In this document: positions 7,489 through 13,361 of the stretch, piece after piece
Numbering within the stretch: the first letter of the stretch is position 1
How the letters are laid out: each line of letters begins with the position of its first letter
NCBI GenBank assembly: GCA_900553205.1
Contig: USCK01000019.1
Coordinates: forward strand, 1 to 17,881
DNA length: 17,881 nucleotides
DNA from: an uncultured bacterium
GTDB taxonomy: Bacteria; Cyanobacteriota; Vampirovibrionia; Gastranaerophilales; Gastranaerophilaceae
Reading direction: 5' to 3'
Translations under genes and position numbers: made by a program
Notes under the pieces: generated by a model
The model's input: the letters and a program-made list of their open reading frames with translations, nothing else
Database searches by the model: none
Told to the model about the DNA's origin: nothing

Positions 7489-8587
7489 TTACTTCTTTCT
7501 CAAACGGTAAAATTATTTTAAAAGCAGTTCCTTTTAACGGAACAGTTTCTGCCCAAACAATACCATGCAAATAATTCATAAGATTTCTTACACTGGCAAG
7601 AGCAATAGCTCTGAGAATTGAACGCTTATTTGACTTATCAACAACAGCGTATGGGTCAAACAAGGTTGGAATTTCTGATTCCAGAATCCCGTTACTGCTA
7701 CTCATAATTGTTATTACTATACCTGAACAATCTGTAAGATTGTGTGTTGTAAGAAATTCTTCATCAGCTGTCGCCAAATTAACATCTATAGTTCCCAAAT
7801 CAGTTGCTCTGATAAGAGTTTCCATAAGTGTTTGAAACATTAATTTAAAAGCTTTTTCATCAGAATAAATTGTCTTTTTAACATTTTCTTCAACAGTTAA
7901 AGACATTTCCAATTTCTTTTCTGAATATAATTGTTCACTTGTACGAATAACAGAATTTATCGTATTTGCAATATCGAAGAATTTTATTTCTTTTTCAAAC
8001 GCATCACTTTCTGTTTGGGAAAGTTCTAATAGCTTATTGAAGAAGTATAATAAATCAGAAGAATTTTTATTAATAATCTTTAGATATTTTTCTTGTTTTT
8101 CTGAAACCTTACCACCTAAACCATCAATAATAGCTTGAGAAAATCCAATTATTGAATGTAGTGGTGATTTTAAATCATTTGAAAGCTTAATTAGGAACGC
8201 ATTTTTATCATTGTTTATTTTTTTGCTGTTTTCATGACCTTCAAGAATAGTGTTCACTGTTTTGTATTTTTGAGTGGCATCTCTTAAAGATACGACATAA
8301 GCGCCTTCAATAGCTTTTGCTGTAAGTTCCATATATTCTTCGGAACCAACAGTTTTTGCAACAACAGGTTTTGCAGTATTGGCAGAGGCTATAATAATAT
8401 TAAGTCCGTCCACTAAATACTCGTCAATATTTGTATTTATTAGCGAAACGACTTGTGGAAACAATGTCATAGCGACATCATTATTCCATTGAATAGTACC
8501 TTCTGTTGTTATCAATACTATACCATCAGGAAGGCAAGATTGAATATCAATAACTCTTGTTTTAGATAAAAAATTTTTTAGTCCCAT
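7481..8587 (-). CDS. PAS/HisKA/HATPase-like protein, degenerate (pseudo) histidine kinase
   Basis: 368 aa from ATG 8587, preceded by AAAAGGAA at 8595-8602; a TTG at 8608 lies upstream of the probable transcription start and is rejected. Layout: PAS-like region (~15-110, LPDGIVLITTEGTIQWNN); DHp-like helix pair (~130-195), with IKLSNDLKSPLHSIIGFSQ aligning to the usual SHELRTPLNAIIGF; and a HATPase-like fold (~235-365) ending in IVWAETVPLKGTAFKIILPF. The phospho-accepting His is replaced by Asn137. The N-box (FQTLMETLIRAT) has Gln252 and Glu256 in place of the Asn residues. The DxGxG box reads SSSNGI (296-301), and the GLGL box is lost. Autophosphorylation and probably ATP binding are therefore lost, while the frame is intact, which suggests a kept sensory or scaffold role. 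No response regulator lies nearby. Translationally coupled to the ABC ATPase gene downstream. Confidence 0.75.
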   Translation of the reverse strand: MGLKNFLSKTRVIDIQSCLPDGIVLITTEGTIQWNNDVAMTLFPQVVSLINTNIDEYLVDGLNIIIASANTAKPVVAKTVGSEEYMELTAKAIEGAYVVSLRDATQKYKTVNTILEGHENSKKINNDKNAFLIKLSNDLKSPLHSIIGFSQAIIDGLGGKVSEKQEKYLKIINKNSSDLLYFFNKLLELSQTESDAFEKEIKFFDIANTINSVIRTSEQLYSEKKLEMSLTVEENVKKTIYSDEKAFKLMFQTLMETLIRATDLGTIDVNLATADEEFLTTHNLTDCSGIVITIMSSSNGILESEIPTLFDPYAVVDKSNKRSILRAIALASVRNLMNYLHGIVWAETVPLKGTAFKIILPFEKEVNE

Positions 8588-8609
8588 TATTATATTCCTT
8601 TTCGACAAT

Positions 8610-8638
8610 ATTCTATCATTAAATATGATTCTGGTAAA
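8610..8638 (-). promoter_or_regulatory. Promoter of the pseudokinase-ABC ATPase unit
   Basis: TTTACC (8633-8638) and TAGAAT (8610-8615) on the minus strand, 17 bp apart. The expected start near 8603 gives a ~16-nt leader containing the Shine-Dalgarno, which supports the ATG at 8587. Confidence 0.5.
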
Positions 8639-8679
8639 TAGTTTAAGTTATAAAAATCGTTACATTCCTTTTTATTATG

Positions 8680-8708
8680 TTCAAAAATAAAATTCATCAA
8701 TGTATAAT
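8680..8708 (+). promoter_or_regulatory. Promoter of dnaB
   Basis: TTCAAA (8680-8685), 17 bp, then a perfect TATAAT (8703-8708). The predicted start near 8715 leaves a short leader made almost wholly of the strong Shine-Dalgarno GAGGGAGGG (8716-8724), which fixes the GTG at 8733 as the start. Confidence 0.6.
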
Positions 8709-8732
8709 TTTTTATGAGGGAGGGAATTTAAA

Positions 8733-10127
8733 GTGGCAGTTTCATCATATTCAAAGAAAAATCAAGACCCTGCAGTATCGGCGTTAATGCCCCAAAATAC
8801 AGATGCAGAGGAAGCTGTACTCGGCGCAATTTTGGTTAGCCCTGTATGCTTGACCAGAGTCGTAGAATTTTTAACTCCGGAATCTTTTTACAAACCTGCA
8901 CACAGATATGTATATGAAGCAATGTTACAGCTTTTTAACAGTAATGACAGAATCGATATCGTATCTGTATCAGATGTATTGAATATGAACCAAAAGCTCG
9001 AGCTTGTCGGGGGTCGTGCGTTTATCAATGATTTGAGCTTTAAGACTATCACTACCTCAAATGTTGAATATTATGCTAAACAAATTCAAGAAAAAGCTAT
9101 CAAACGTTCTTTAATCAATGCAGGTTCAGAAATCGTAACCTCAGGCTACGAACTTACTCCTGTTGAAGAATCTCTTGAAAAAGCTGAACGTTTAATTTTT
9201 AATATTGCCTCTCAAAAGGCTACAAAAGATTTGACCCATGTAAAGGATTTGGTATTAAAGACTTACGAAAAAATCGAATACAGATACCAACACCGAGGAG
9301 AATTGACAGGGGTATCGACGGGTTTTTATGAGCTTGATGAAATGACAAGTGGGCTTCAAAAATCCGATTTGATTATTCTTGCAGCCCGTCCTGCTATGGG
9401 TAAAACTGCATTTGCTCTGAATATTGCACAAAACGCAGCTTTGAGAGGAAAAGCTCCCGTTGCGATATTCTCTCTTGAAATGTCAAAGGATCAACTTGTT
9501 CAGCGTTTATTATGTTCAGAAGCCGAAGTTGATTCCCAAAGATTGCGTTCAGGGAATATGGTTGATAAAGACTGGGACAAAATGGCAGTTGCGATGGACG
9601 CATTTGCGTCAGCTCCAATTTATATTGATGATACGGCAGGTTGTACATTGACGGATATCAGAGCGAAATGTAGAAGATTAGCGATGGAAGAACCTAATCT
9701 TGGCTTAATTGTAATTGACTACCTTCAACTGATTGAATCATCAGGAAAGGAGGACAGAATGCAACAGATTTCTGCTATCTCCAGAGGTTTGAAAATTTTA
9801 GCAAGAGAATTGAATGTTCCGATTATTGCATTATCACAGTTATCTCGTGCCGTTGAATCAAGAACAGATAAACGTCCAATGTTGTCAGACTTGAGAGATT
9901 CAGGTGCGATTGAACAAGACGCCGATATAGTAATGTTCATTTATCGTGACGAATACTACAAAAAAGAGGCAGGCGAGGAAGAAGATATGTCAGCCAAAGC
10001 TGCCAATAAGGGTGAATCTGAAATCATCATTGCAAAACACAGAAATGGTTCTGTTGGGACAGTAAAACTCCTATTCCAAGGCAATATTACAAAGTTCAAA
10101 AACCCTATCAAAACAGATGTGTTTTAG
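8733..10127 (+). CDS. dnaB: Replicative DNA helicase DnaB
   Basis: 464 aa, normal length for DnaB. The N-terminal helical domain (PQNTDAEEAVLGAILVSP, 20-37) binds primase and the neighbouring subunit. The RecA-like C-terminal domain follows, with Walker A ARPAMGKTAF (Lys224, Thr225), IFSLEMSKDQLVQRLL, Walker B LIVIDYLQLI, the glutamine switch IIALSQLSRAVESR, and the RDSGAIEQDADIVMFIYRDEYY motif with arginine finger and piston. The hexamer unwinds DNA 5' to 3' at the replication fork. No intein interrupts Walker A. GTG start with a strong Shine-Dalgarno. Its stop overlaps the stop of the convergent coiled-coil gene by 4 bp. Divergent from the pseudokinase unit. Confidence 0.97.
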   Translation: MAVSSYSKKNQDPAVSALMPQNTDAEEAVLGAILVSPVCLTRVVEFLTPESFYKPAHRYVYEAMLQLFNSNDRIDIVSVSDVLNMNQKLELVGGRAFINDLSFKTITTSNVEYYAKQIQEKAIKRSLINAGSEIVTSGYELTPVEESLEKAERLIFNIASQKATKDLTHVKDLVLKTYEKIEYRYQHRGELTGVSTGFYELDEMTSGLQKSDLIILAARPAMGKTAFALNIAQNAALRGKAPVAIFSLEMSKDQLVQRLLCSEAEVDSQRLRSGNMVDKDWDKMAVAMDAFASAPIYIDDTAGCTLTDIRAKCRRLAMEEPNLGLIVIDYLQLIESSGKEDRMQQISAISRGLKILARELNVPIIALSQLSRAVESRTDKRPMLSDLRDSGAIEQDADIVMFIYRDEYYKKEAGEEEDMSAKAANKGESEIIIAKHRNGSVGTVKLLFQGNITKFKNPIKTDVF

Positions 10128-10516
10128 TTAGCTTGAGCTTCTCTTTGGATTTGCATACAACGATATTGGTTTGCGAGTTGTAGAATTTCAGATTGTTCTT
10201 CTTGAATATTATCCATTCTTATATCTATTCTAGCAATATGAGCAAGTCTTTCTTGCTGGATTCGCATAGTTTCTTGCATTTTTGCCATAGCCATATCCTG
10301 ATTCTTCAAAACAGAATTCAACCTTTTTATTAAAGCATCTTGTTGGTCTAATCGTTGCATCATTATTTGCATCGCATCTTTTCTTTTTTGGTTTGCCTCT
10401 TGCGACATAGCTAAGCATAACTGCAAGCGCTTGACTTCCAATTCCAGTTTTGCGACTTTTGAACCTTCTTTATTTTTGTTTGTGACAGTAAATAGATTAT
10501 CAAAAATATTATCCAT
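10124..10516 (-). CDS. Small coiled-coil protein
   Basis: 130 aa, not recognised as a family. After a short Asn/Asp-rich head (MDNIFDNLFTVTNKNKEG), nearly the whole chain has heptad-like spacing of hydrophobic residues (KLELEVKRLQLCLAMSQ, ALIKRLNSVLKNQDMAMAKM, RIDIRMDNIQEEQSEILQLA) and is rich in Gln and Met, predicting one long parallel helix. No signal peptide or membrane segment, so cytoplasmic. No Shine-Dalgarno; a good promoter ends 6 nt before the ATG. It converges on dnaB with a 4 bp stop-stop overlap and no terminator between, so read-through of either gene makes antisense to the other. A role near replication is only a guess from position. Confidence 0.65.
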   Translation of the reverse strand: MDNIFDNLFTVTNKNKEGSKVAKLELEVKRLQLCLAMSQEANQKRKDAMQIMMQRLDQQDALIKRLNSVLKNQDMAMAKMQETMRIQQERLAHIARIDIRMDNIQEEQSEILQLANQYRCMQIQREAQAN

Positions 10517-10522
10517 ATTATT

Positions 10523-10550
10523 ATTTTAATAGTATATCCATGATTTTCAA
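10523..10550 (-). promoter_or_regulatory. Promoter of the coiled-coil gene, leaderless layout
   Basis: TTGAAA (10545-10550), 16 bp, TAAAAT (10523-10528) on the minus strand, then 6 nt (AATAAT) to the ATG. No ribosome site precedes the ATG. Confidence 0.5.
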
Positions 10551-10590
10551 TTAAACTTTAGTTGGAAAGTATTTTTTAGAAGTTGCTAAT

Positions 10591-10693
10591 CTTTCACTCC
10601 TCTGTTCTAACGGACATCTCCTCTATTGCAATAGAGAAGAACGAAAAACAAAATACCCCCTCTATTGATATATAGGGGGTAGGTGGAGTGAAG
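10591..10693. repeat. MITE-like element with terminal inverted repeats and two internal hairpins
   Basis: Ends CTTTCACTCC (10591-10600) and GGAGTGAAG (10685-10693) are inverted, with one bulged T. Inside are a perfect 16 bp palindrome CTCTATTG/CAATAGAG (10621-10636), itself flanked by GTTCT (10604-10608) and AGAAC (10638-10642), and a second hairpin TACCCCCT/AGGGGGTA (10654-10661, 10674-10681). The piece CTCTATTG occurs in both hairpins. It has no coding capacity and no U-tract. The shape fits a small non-autonomous element or a cloverleaf-like structured repeat. No target-site duplication is evident. Confidence 0.5.
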
Positions 10694-10698
10694 ATATC

Positions 10699-10768
10699 AA
10701 TTAGTCATTCCGTACTACGATACGGAATCTGTTAGTTTGATTTCTTAATAATAACCAACATTGACAGA
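10699..10768 (+). repeat. 70-bp direct repeat, left copy, flanking the toxin-antitoxin cassette
   Basis: AATTAGTCATTCCGTACT through ACATTGACAGA. It matches 11463-11531 with one extra base and one C/T difference. It contains the inverted repeat ATTCCGTA/TACGGAAT also seen at 6367-6387. It ends 2 nt from the antitoxin stop codon. Confidence 0.9.
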
Positions 10769-10770
10769 AT

Positions 10771-11085
10771 CTATGCAACTTGCAAAGTATAACCAAGTTC
10801 TTTTAATAATTTTCCTATAGTATCTAATCTTGGAGTTCGTTCACCTTTAAACATTTCGTATAAGGCTTTGCGAGTAATATTAGTTCGTTTAGAAAATTCA
10901 TTTATACTCATTCTTGCTTTTATTACTTGTTCAAGCGATTGAAAAAATAAATCATAATCACCATCAGTAATAAATTCTTGTATTGCAGAATTTAGATACA
11001 TTTTTTGATATTCTTCATCTTTTAAAACTTCAGCCATATGGTCTTCATGCGTTATATTTTCTGATTTTAATTTTTCAATATCCAT
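10771..11085 (-). CDS. HigA-type antitoxin (addiction module antidote, XRE helix-turn-helix)
   Basis: 104 aa. Residues 16-50 (MAEVLKDEEYQKMYLNSAIQEF) follow the LxDpExaxxYLxaAL pattern of the addiction-module antidote family. Residues 57-100 hold an XRE helix-turn-helix (INEFSKRTNITRKALYEMFKGERTPRLDTIGKLLKELGY). It should neutralise the toxin by direct binding and, with it, repress their shared promoter. Starts 1 nt after the toxin stop, with AAAGG in the toxin tail as a weak ribosome site. The toxin-first order is typical of HigBA-type modules. Its TAG touches the left direct repeat. Confidence 0.85.
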   Translation of the reverse strand: MDIEKLKSENITHEDHMAEVLKDEEYQKMYLNSAIQEFITDGDYDLFFQSLEQVIKARMSINEFSKRTNITRKALYEMFKGERTPRLDTIGKLLKELGYTLQVA

Positions 11086-11086
11086 T

Positions 11087-11404
11087 TTAGTTGTACCTTT
11101 CGTTAAATTCTTCTAAATATTTTTTAGCGAGTTCAATATCTTTTGATTGTCGTTTTTTATCACCTGCTAATAAAAATATAACTATAGCATCATTACATTC
11201 ATATCCGTATATTCGGTAGCCTGAGCCTTCTTGAAATTTTATTTCAATTAAATTATCAAACCTGCGACAATTCCCAAAATTACCTAATTTTATTCGGTCA
11301 ATTCTTCTATCTACAATCAATCTTATACTTTTGTCCATTGAATTATACCATTCAAGATATGGGCATTTGTTACTAATTGTTTTGTAATAAATTACCTCTT
11401 TCAT
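11087..11404 (-). CDS. HigB-type toxin, RelE/ParE superfamily (Gp49-like)
   Basis: 105 aa from ATG 11404; a TTG at 11431 is rejected because it lies inside the operator and upstream of the predicted transcription start. The chain follows the family well: YLEWYNSMDKSIRLIVDRRIDRIKLGNFGNCRRF, then IEIKFQEGSGYRIYGYE, VIFLLAGDKKRQSKDIELAKKYLEE. GSGYRIY and the LL-G-DK--Q-KDI-A block are the signature of phage-derived Gp49-like/HigB toxins, ribosome-dependent mRNA interferases that cut translated messages. First gene of the pair. Expression is likely autoregulated through the palindrome over its promoter. Confidence 0.88.
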   Translation of the reverse strand: MKEVIYYKTISNKCPYLEWYNSMDKSIRLIVDRRIDRIKLGNFGNCRRFDNLIEIKFQEGSGYRIYGYECNDAIVIFLLAGDKKRQSKDIELAKKYLEEFNERYN

Positions 11405-11410
11405 ACTACC

Positions 11411-11439
11411 ATTGTATCTAATTAGATACAATTAATCAA
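11411..11439 (-). promoter_or_regulatory. Autoregulated promoter-operator of the toxin-antitoxin pair
   Basis: TTGATT (11434-11439), 17 bp, TACAAT (11411-11416) on the minus strand, then 6 nt to the toxin ATG. A perfect 22-bp palindrome with half-site ATTGTATCTAA covers 11411-11432, that is the whole -10 and most of the spacer. Bound antitoxin or toxin-antitoxin complex would exclude RNA polymerase. Confidence 0.75.
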
Positions 11440-11462
11440 GTGGCTTTGTGCTAACTTTTTAT

Positions 11463-11531
11463 AATTAGTCATTCCGTACTCGATATGGAATCTGTTAGTT
11501 TGATTTCTTAATAATAACCAACATTGACAGA
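11463..11531 (+). repeat. 70-bp direct repeat, right copy
   Basis: Same as 10699-10768 with one base missing in the hairpin loop and TATGG for TACGG, which leaves a G-T wobble in the stem. With the left copy it brackets the toxin-antitoxin cassette. It runs on into the second composite repeat, and its hairpin is that repeat's first module. Confidence 0.9.
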
Positions 11532-11533
11532 CC

Positions 11534-11630
11534 CTGAATGAAATTTCTGCCGTCATTCAGAGCCTTTAGGCGAAGAATCTCATGCAAGCCTAGCAAAAGA
11601 TATTTCGCTATCGCTCAATATGACGGTAAG
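11534..11630 (+). repeat. Composite interspersed repeat, copy B
   Basis: Holds the 40-nt block (11545-11584), 38/40 identical to the reverse complement of 6321-6360, and a diverged TTTCGCTATCGCTCAATATGACGG block (11605-11628). The two differences in the 40-nt block swap both sides of one base pair in the GGC/GCC stem. CTGAATG (11534-11540) and CATTCAG (11554-11560) also pair. Relative to copy A, about 50 bp (the rest of the direct repeat) separates hairpin and block. Confidence 0.75.
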
Positions 11631-11640
11631 ATATTAGTCA

Positions 11641-11844
11641 CTTAACTCTTAGTAACTTTCCAAAACATATATTAACTTTTGTAAAGAAAAATGTAACTTG
11701 TGAAATTAGCGAGTTTTAAAATACTTTATATTTTAGTAAGAGATAGAGCAAATTGAATATAGTATGTAAGAGAGCAAAAGGTCGAGCCTTGCATAATAAA
11801 TTGCGAATCTTTTATGAGAATTACTTTAATATTGGAGCAATAAT
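11641..11844 (+). other. Gene-free AT-rich leader before the lysine-rich coiled-coil gene
   Basis: With the repeats at 11463-11630, this completes a ~410 bp stretch without a gene. It holds no ORF worth calling and no clear riboswitch or tRNA. TATAGT at 11758-11763 and CATAAT at 11791-11796 are possible -10 elements, without convincing -35 partners. The Shine-Dalgarno GGAG (11834-11837) is 7 nt from the ATG at 11845. Confidence 0.4.
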
Positions 11845-13320
11845 ATGGGCACACATATTTTAAACCTAGGCAATAATAGAACTGAGAAATACACACCTGA
11901 TATAAATATAATAAACTCCAAAAGTAACTCTAATAAAGTTAAAAAGACTGCAGTGAATACCATATTTGGATTTGGTATGCTTGGAGTTGCAGCTGCAATA
12001 AAAGGTAAAGGCACTGCAGGCACACAAACAAAACAAACTCAAGAAGCAGAACAAAAGAATCCAATCCAGACTGAATATCAAAAGGTAACAATCCAGCTTG
12101 CTCAATGTGACGGGACATTAAAAGGTTTAAGAGAACAACTAAAAACTGCTAATAAAGAAGTTATTCGTCTAACGAAGGCTACGGACGAAAATGAAATAAA
12201 AGCAAAAGAAGCCGAAGTAAACAAGCTAAAAGAAGAATTATACACAAAAAATGGAGCATACCAAGAAAATGTTTCAAAAGTTGTTGCATGTGATGAAAAA
12301 GTTGCAACAGCAACATCAACATTGGAAACTGCAACTAACAATTACAATTCAATATCAAGTGAAATTGCATCTTTAAAACAAACAAAAGCAGGTCAAGAAG
12401 CTTTGATAAAAGGTGGAAACCCAAATGCAGAAAAAGCGAAGGAATATTCTGCAAGATTAGATAAACAGATAGAACAAAAAGAAATAATCAAAACTCAAGC
12501 AGAAAAGGATATGAAGGTTGCCCAAAAAGCATTAGAAAATGCAAATACTAAAAAAAGTGAGTTACAAAAAGATATGGGGCCTAAATATCAAGAGATTCTA
12601 AATACTAAAGCTTCTTATGATAAGCAAAACGCAGAATTAACGAGTTACAAAAATGGGCTAACGGCAAACAAAACTGCTTTGAAGAACTTGACAGAAACAG
12701 TACTACCTAAATTAAAGGTTCAAATAGCCGACCTGGAACAACATTCTATGGAGTTGAATGATGATTTACTTGAAATATCTGGTAAAGATGCTTTAGCTCA
12801 ACAAGAAACAAACAACGAGATTAAAGATTATGCGAAAAAGTATAATGACGCCAAGAATAATGATGGTAATTGGTGGAAACGCAATATGCCAACTTGGCTA
12901 GGAGGTTCTAATAAAGCTAATAAAGCAGAATACAAAAAGAATCATGAAGCAAAAAATGCGATTGCTACAGGATTAAAACAAGACTACGATATTAATGTCA
13001 AAGATTATTTAAAAACTGATAAACCAACCAATACCTTAAACTATGTTAAAGCAAATAATTGTAAAGGTTTGTACAATTATATCGAAAAGCTTTATAAAAA
13101 CAATCCTAGTATAACTGAAGCTGAGATAGAAACCAACTTAAAGACTCTTGCAAAGAATATTATTAAGGATAATAAAACCAATGCAAAAGCAGCTTTACAG
13201 AAAGCAGGTTTTAGCGACGACCAAATTAAGAAATATTTACCAAAACCTCAACAATTCCTAGATTCTCAAACTACAGGTAATAAACTCGTAACGAGAACAG
13301 AAAGATTTGATATCACTTAA
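11845..13320 (+). CDS. Lysine-rich coiled-coil protein of unknown function
   Basis: 491 aa, not recognised. A polar head (MGTHILNLGNNRTEKYTPDI) leads to one hydrophobic stretch, AVNTIFGFGMLGVAAAI (36-52), long enough to cross a membrane or act as an uncleaved anchor. Residues ~75-330 are a long Lys/Glu/Ala/Thr-rich coiled coil with repeated hydrophobic heptads (EAEVNKLKEELYTKNGAYQ, LKVQIADLEQHSMELNDDL). A short tryptophan-rich break, NWWKRNMPTWLGG (~342-354), comes before a C-terminal helical region with Asn/Lys-rich linkers (ITEAEIETNLKTLAKNI, ALQKAGFSDDQIKKYL). No FTG tag. Clear Shine-Dalgarno. Candidate surface, structural or secreted protein; the layout recalls type-III translocator-like or tape-measure-like proteins only in a general way. 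No terminator is visible before convergent mutS2, 41 bp away. Confidence 0.7.
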   Translation: MGTHILNLGNNRTEKYTPDINIINSKSNSNKVKKTAVNTIFGFGMLGVAAAIKGKGTAGTQTKQTQEAEQKNPIQTEYQKVTIQLAQCDGTLKGLREQLKTANKEVIRLTKATDENEIKAKEAEVNKLKEELYTKNGAYQENVSKVVACDEKVATATSTLETATNNYNSISSEIASLKQTKAGQEALIKGGNPNAEKAKEYSARLDKQIEQKEIIKTQAEKDMKVAQKALENANTKKSELQKDMGPKYQEILNTKASYDKQNAELTSYKNGLTANKTALKNLTETVLPKLKVQIADLEQHSMELNDDLLEISGKDALAQQETNNEIKDYAKKYNDAKNNDGNWWKRNMPTWLGGSNKANKAEYKKNHEAKNAIATGLKQDYDINVKDYLKTDKPTNTLNYVKANNCKGLYNYIEKLYKNNPSITEAEIETNLKTLAKNIIKDNKTNAKAALQKAGFSDDQIKKYLPKPQQFLDSQTTGNKLVTRTERFDIT

Positions 13321-13361
13321 GGTCTTTGACGGGATTTTCTTAAATACTCAAATTAGCGACA

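Noticed and set aside
8588..8608. TTG at 8608 as start of the pseudokinase
   Set aside because: The ATG at 8587 has a well-placed AAAAGGAA, and the predicted transcription start (~8603) lies downstream of the TTG.
9394..9940. Three short ORFs inside dnaB on both strands
   Set aside because: They lie within a full-length, well-conserved DnaB and have no ribosome sites or recognisable products.
10591..10693. Structured element as a riboswitch or tRNA-like gene
   Set aside because: No T-loop or anticodon pattern, no downstream gene in the right orientation, and inverted ends favour a repeat element.
10699..11531. Spaced repeats as a CRISPR array
   Set aside because: Only two copies, ~760 bp apart, with genes between them.
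11826..12341. Minus-strand ORFs with serine/phenylalanine-rich peptides opposite the coiled-coil gene
   Set aside because: They are the low-complexity complement of Lys/Glu/Ala-rich coiled-coil codons.
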